Assembly: GCA_964575975.1 (NCBI GenBank)
Contig: CAZNTU010000244.1
Location: 1 to 8,390 of the forward strand
Source of the DNA: G963674505 sp964575975
Lineage (GTDB): Bacteria > Desulfobacterota > Desulfobacteria > Desulfobacterales > SKZT01
DNA length: 8,390 bases
Direction of reading: 5' to 3'
This document shows positions 6,627 to 8,390 of this stretch, in pieces (positions within the stretch are counted from its first letter, which is position 1; every line of letters begins with the position of its first letter). The notes under the pieces were generated by a model that was not told where the DNA came from, did not search any database, and saw nothing but the letters and a program-made list of their open reading frames with translations. The position numbers and the translations under genes were made by a program.

Positions 6627-7415
6627 ATGAACGACCGACCTGTCGTAATCGTAACCGGGGGATCGCGGGGAATGGGGGCTTGGATCGTCAGATGGCTCGC
6701 CAAGGCCCGAGCGGCGGTCGTATTTACGGCCCGGACTCGGACCGATCTCGCGAAAATAGAGGAGGAGATCGCGGCGAAGGGCGGAGAATGCATGCCTGTC
6801 GCCTCCGACGCGTCCGACCCGCAGGCGTGTTCGCTGGTCGTGGAAAAGACCCTCGAAAAGTACGGCGCCGTAGACGCTCTGGTCAACAACGCGGGGATGC
6901 TCCCGCCCATTGCGCGGGTCGCCGATTGCGACGTCGAACGGTTCAAGCGAAATATCATGGTCAACCTGCTGGGGCCTTTTTATTTTATGCATGCGGCTGT
7001 CCATTCCCTGCGCAAATCCGGCGGACGGGTCGTCAACGTCAGCAGCGGAGCAGCAGTCAACCCCATGGCGACCTGGAGCGCCTATTGCGCCGCCAAAGCG
7101 GGTCTGACCCATTTCACGAGAGTCTTCGCGGCCGAAGAGCCAGAGATCACATCGGTGTCCGTGCGTCCGGGCGTGGTCGACACGGACATGCAGGCGCTGA
7201 TTCGCCGAGAGGGCGCGAAGACCATGCCATCCAAAATGGCCGATTATTTTCTGAATTTGAAGAAACAAGGGGCGCTGGAACATCCCCGGGTACCGGCCCG
7301 CTCCATTGCGTGGCTCGCTTTGAAAGCCCCTTCGGAACTGAGCGGAAAATTCGTGGAATACGACGATCCCCGGATCGCGGGACCCGCAAACTCTCTTTTC
7401 GGCCATAATCTTTAG
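6627..7415 (+). CDS. Classical short-chain dehydrogenase/reductase (262 aa)
   Basis: A cytoplasmic NAD(P)-dependent oxidoreductase of the classical SDR family. The cofactor loop TGGSRGMG is at residues 10-17, NNAG at 87-90, and the catalytic tetrad is N113, S140, Y153 and K157 (YCAAK). VRPGVVDTDM follows as the usual PG segment. R36 just after the second strand suggests preference for NADPH. The C-terminal part (DTDMQ, then VPARSIAWLAL and SGKFVEYDDP) resembles, from memory, the yeast Irc24 / Bacillus YueD benzil reductase group and the sepiapterin reductase-like SDRs, so a carbonyl or diketone reductase is the best guess; the natural substrate cannot be read. Length is typical. GAGGAGG (6614-6620) lies 6 nt before the ATG. 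The transporter gene begins 61 nt after its stop on the same strand. Confidence 0.93.
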   Translation: MNDRPVVIVTGGSRGMGAWIVRWLAKARAAVVFTARTRTDLAKIEEEIAAKGGECMPVASDASDPQACSLVVEKTLEKYGAVDALVNNAGMLPPIARVADCDVERFKRNIMVNLLGPFYFMHAAVHSLRKSGGRVVNVSSGAAVNPMATWSAYCAAKAGLTHFTRVFAAEEPEITSVSVRPGVVDTDMQALIRREGAKTMPSKMADYFLNLKKQGALEHPRVPARSIAWLALKAPSELSGKFVEYDDPRIAGPANSLFGHNL

Positions 7416-7465
7416 TTGCCCCTGTTCGAACACGGCTTGAAAATCTTCTTCGAAATAAAATGGAA

Positions 7466-7479
7466 AGGAATTTTTTTTG
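7466..7479 (+). promoter_or_regulatory. SD that fixes a TTG start for the permease
   Basis: AGGAA (7466-7470) stands 6 nt before TTG 7477-7479. An in-frame TAA at 7456-7458 rules out anything further upstream, and the next in-frame ATG (7573) would cut off the first membrane segment. Confidence 0.7.
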
Positions 7480-8390
7480 ACGTTCGAGGTAATTTTGTTG
7501 CTTGCGATTGTAGGCGCGGCTTTCGTTTTGTTTATCGGCGGCTGGCTGCGCGTGGACTTGGTAGGGCTTATGGTGCTTTCGGCGCTGGCTCTTACGAACT
7601 TGGTAACACCGAGCGAGGCTTTGTCGGGCTTCAGCAGTCCCGCCGTAGTCACTGTTTGGGCATTGTTCATCCTTTCCGCGGGACTGACGCGGACCGGCAT
7701 CGCCCATCAGCTCGGAAAGCCCTTGCAAATATTCGCGAAAGGCGGCGAGGTCAAGCTCATGGTCGCCTTGATGGTCGCCGCCAGCCTGCTGTCGGCGCTC
7801 ATCAACACCGTCACGGTCGCGGCCATCCTTTTGCCGTCCACAATGGAATTGGCGAGGCGCAGCGGACGTTCGCCCTCGAGGCTCCTTCTGCCGCTCGCGC
7901 TGGGATGCCTCTTGGGCGGTCCGTTCACGGGCATTTCAACCCCGCCCAACATCCTGGCGACCGACGCTCTGCGCAACGCGGGCCTCAGTCCTTTTGCCAT
8001 TTTCGACTTCACCCCGATCACCGGGGCCATCGTGGCAGCGAACATAGCATTCATGGTTTTGATAGGACGACGTCTTCTCCCGCGACGCTCCGCGATTCAG
8101 ACCGCCGATGCCGGCGAGGCGCTCAATTCCTCCTACCAGCTCGAAACGCACATTTTCACCACCCGCATCCCGAACGGATCGCCCCTCGACGGCCGCACGC
8201 TCGCGGAAAGCAGGCTTGGGTCGGCTCTCTATTTGACAGTGCTGGCGCTCCAGAGAAAGGGCATGCTGATTCTGGCGCCCCGTCCGAACGAGGTTTTACG
8301 TTCGGGAGACACCCTGATTGCGCACGGCAGTCCCGGCCACTTGCAGCGTTACCATGCCAGCCAGCACATCCAAACGGAGTCGCCCGACCT
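7477..8390 (+). CDS. SLC13-family permease with RCK_C domain, N-terminal part (runs off the window)
   Basis: The first 304 residues of an integral inner-membrane transporter of the SLC13/DASS (ion transporter superfamily) type. The frame is open to the edge. A hydrophobic first segment (about residues 3-21, LLLAIVGAAFVLFIGGW region) is followed by further membrane spans. The hallmark pair of discontinuous helices is seen as ALINTVTVAAILLPS and GGPFTGISTPPNILA, matching the S/N-N-T and S-T-x-x-N signatures of the family. After about residue 215 a soluble part begins, with the RCK_C (TrkA-C) look of IPNGSPLDGRTLAESRLG and LRSGDTLIAHGS. Homologues with one or two RCK_C domains in the middle are usually near 600 residues, so about half is missing here. 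They are annotated as sulfate, dicarboxylate or other anion sodium symporters; the substrate cannot be told. It follows the SDR gene by 61 nt. Confidence 0.88.
   Translation, partial: MTFEVILLLAIVGAAFVLFIGGWLRVDLVGLMVLSALALTNLVTPSEALSGFSSPAVVTVWALFILSAGLTRTGIAHQLGKPLQIFAKGGEVKLMVALMVAASLLSALINTVTVAAILLPSTMELARRSGRSPSRLLLPLALGCLLGGPFTGISTPPNILATDALRNAGLSPFAIFDFTPITGAIVAANIAFMVLIGRRLLPRRSAIQTADAGEALNSSYQLETHIFTTRIPNGSPLDGRTLAESRLGSALYLTVLALQRKGMLILAPRPNEVLRSGDTLIAHGSPGHLQRYHASQHIQTESPD

Noticed and set aside
6591..7700. 369-codon frame antisense to the SDR gene
   Set aside because: The plus strand has a full SDR tetrad and a strong SD; the antisense frame is a shadow.

Overview
The window reads as an 8.4 kb piece of an ordinary bacterial chromosome from a moderately GC-rich, Gram-negative-like organism. 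Genes are tightly packed, carry clear AGGAG/GAGGAG ribosome-binding sites and sometimes overlap. No rRNA, tRNA, insertion sequence or CRISPR array is visible. The gene mix (a bacterial-type pyruvate, phosphate dikinase, an SLC13-type permease with an RCK_C domain, a Hanks-type kinase and a lone AbiEii-like nucleotidyltransferase) would fit Desulfobacterota or a similar lineage. That placement is a weak guess from family feel, not a result.

Layout. (1) 6-800, minus strand: a nucleotidyltransferase-fold protein of the MNT/AbiEii kind. (2) 801-1277: a divergent intergenic region holding two perfect 17-nt palindromes, a long inverted repeat and one possible small membrane-protein ORF (918-1124). 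(3) 1278-4010, plus strand: ppdK, complete, with all catalytic motifs, closed by an intrinsic terminator at 4038-4079. (4) 4080-6476: a two-gene unit made of a short unrecognised ORF (4265-4441, perhaps really beginning at 4192 across a C5 run) that overlaps by 11 nt a 681-residue divergent Hanks-type protein kinase with a large insertion in its C-lobe. (5) 6627-7415: a classical short-chain dehydrogenase resembling the benzil/sepiapterin reductase-like group. (6) 7477 to the right edge: the first 304 residues of an SLC13-family permease that starts at TTG and runs out of the window.

Functionally the window is mixed. PpdK interconverts pyruvate and phosphoenolpyruvate in central carbon metabolism. 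The SDR is probably an NADPH-dependent carbonyl reductase and the permease an ion or anion transporter; nothing links these three in one pathway. The least explained part is the kinase with its overlapping small ORF. Its kinase catalytic residues are all present, but the HRD, DFG and APE motifs are altered and roughly 130 residues are inserted between the hinge and the catalytic loop. It has no transmembrane or recognisable sensor domain. It is also visibly more AT-rich than ppdK.
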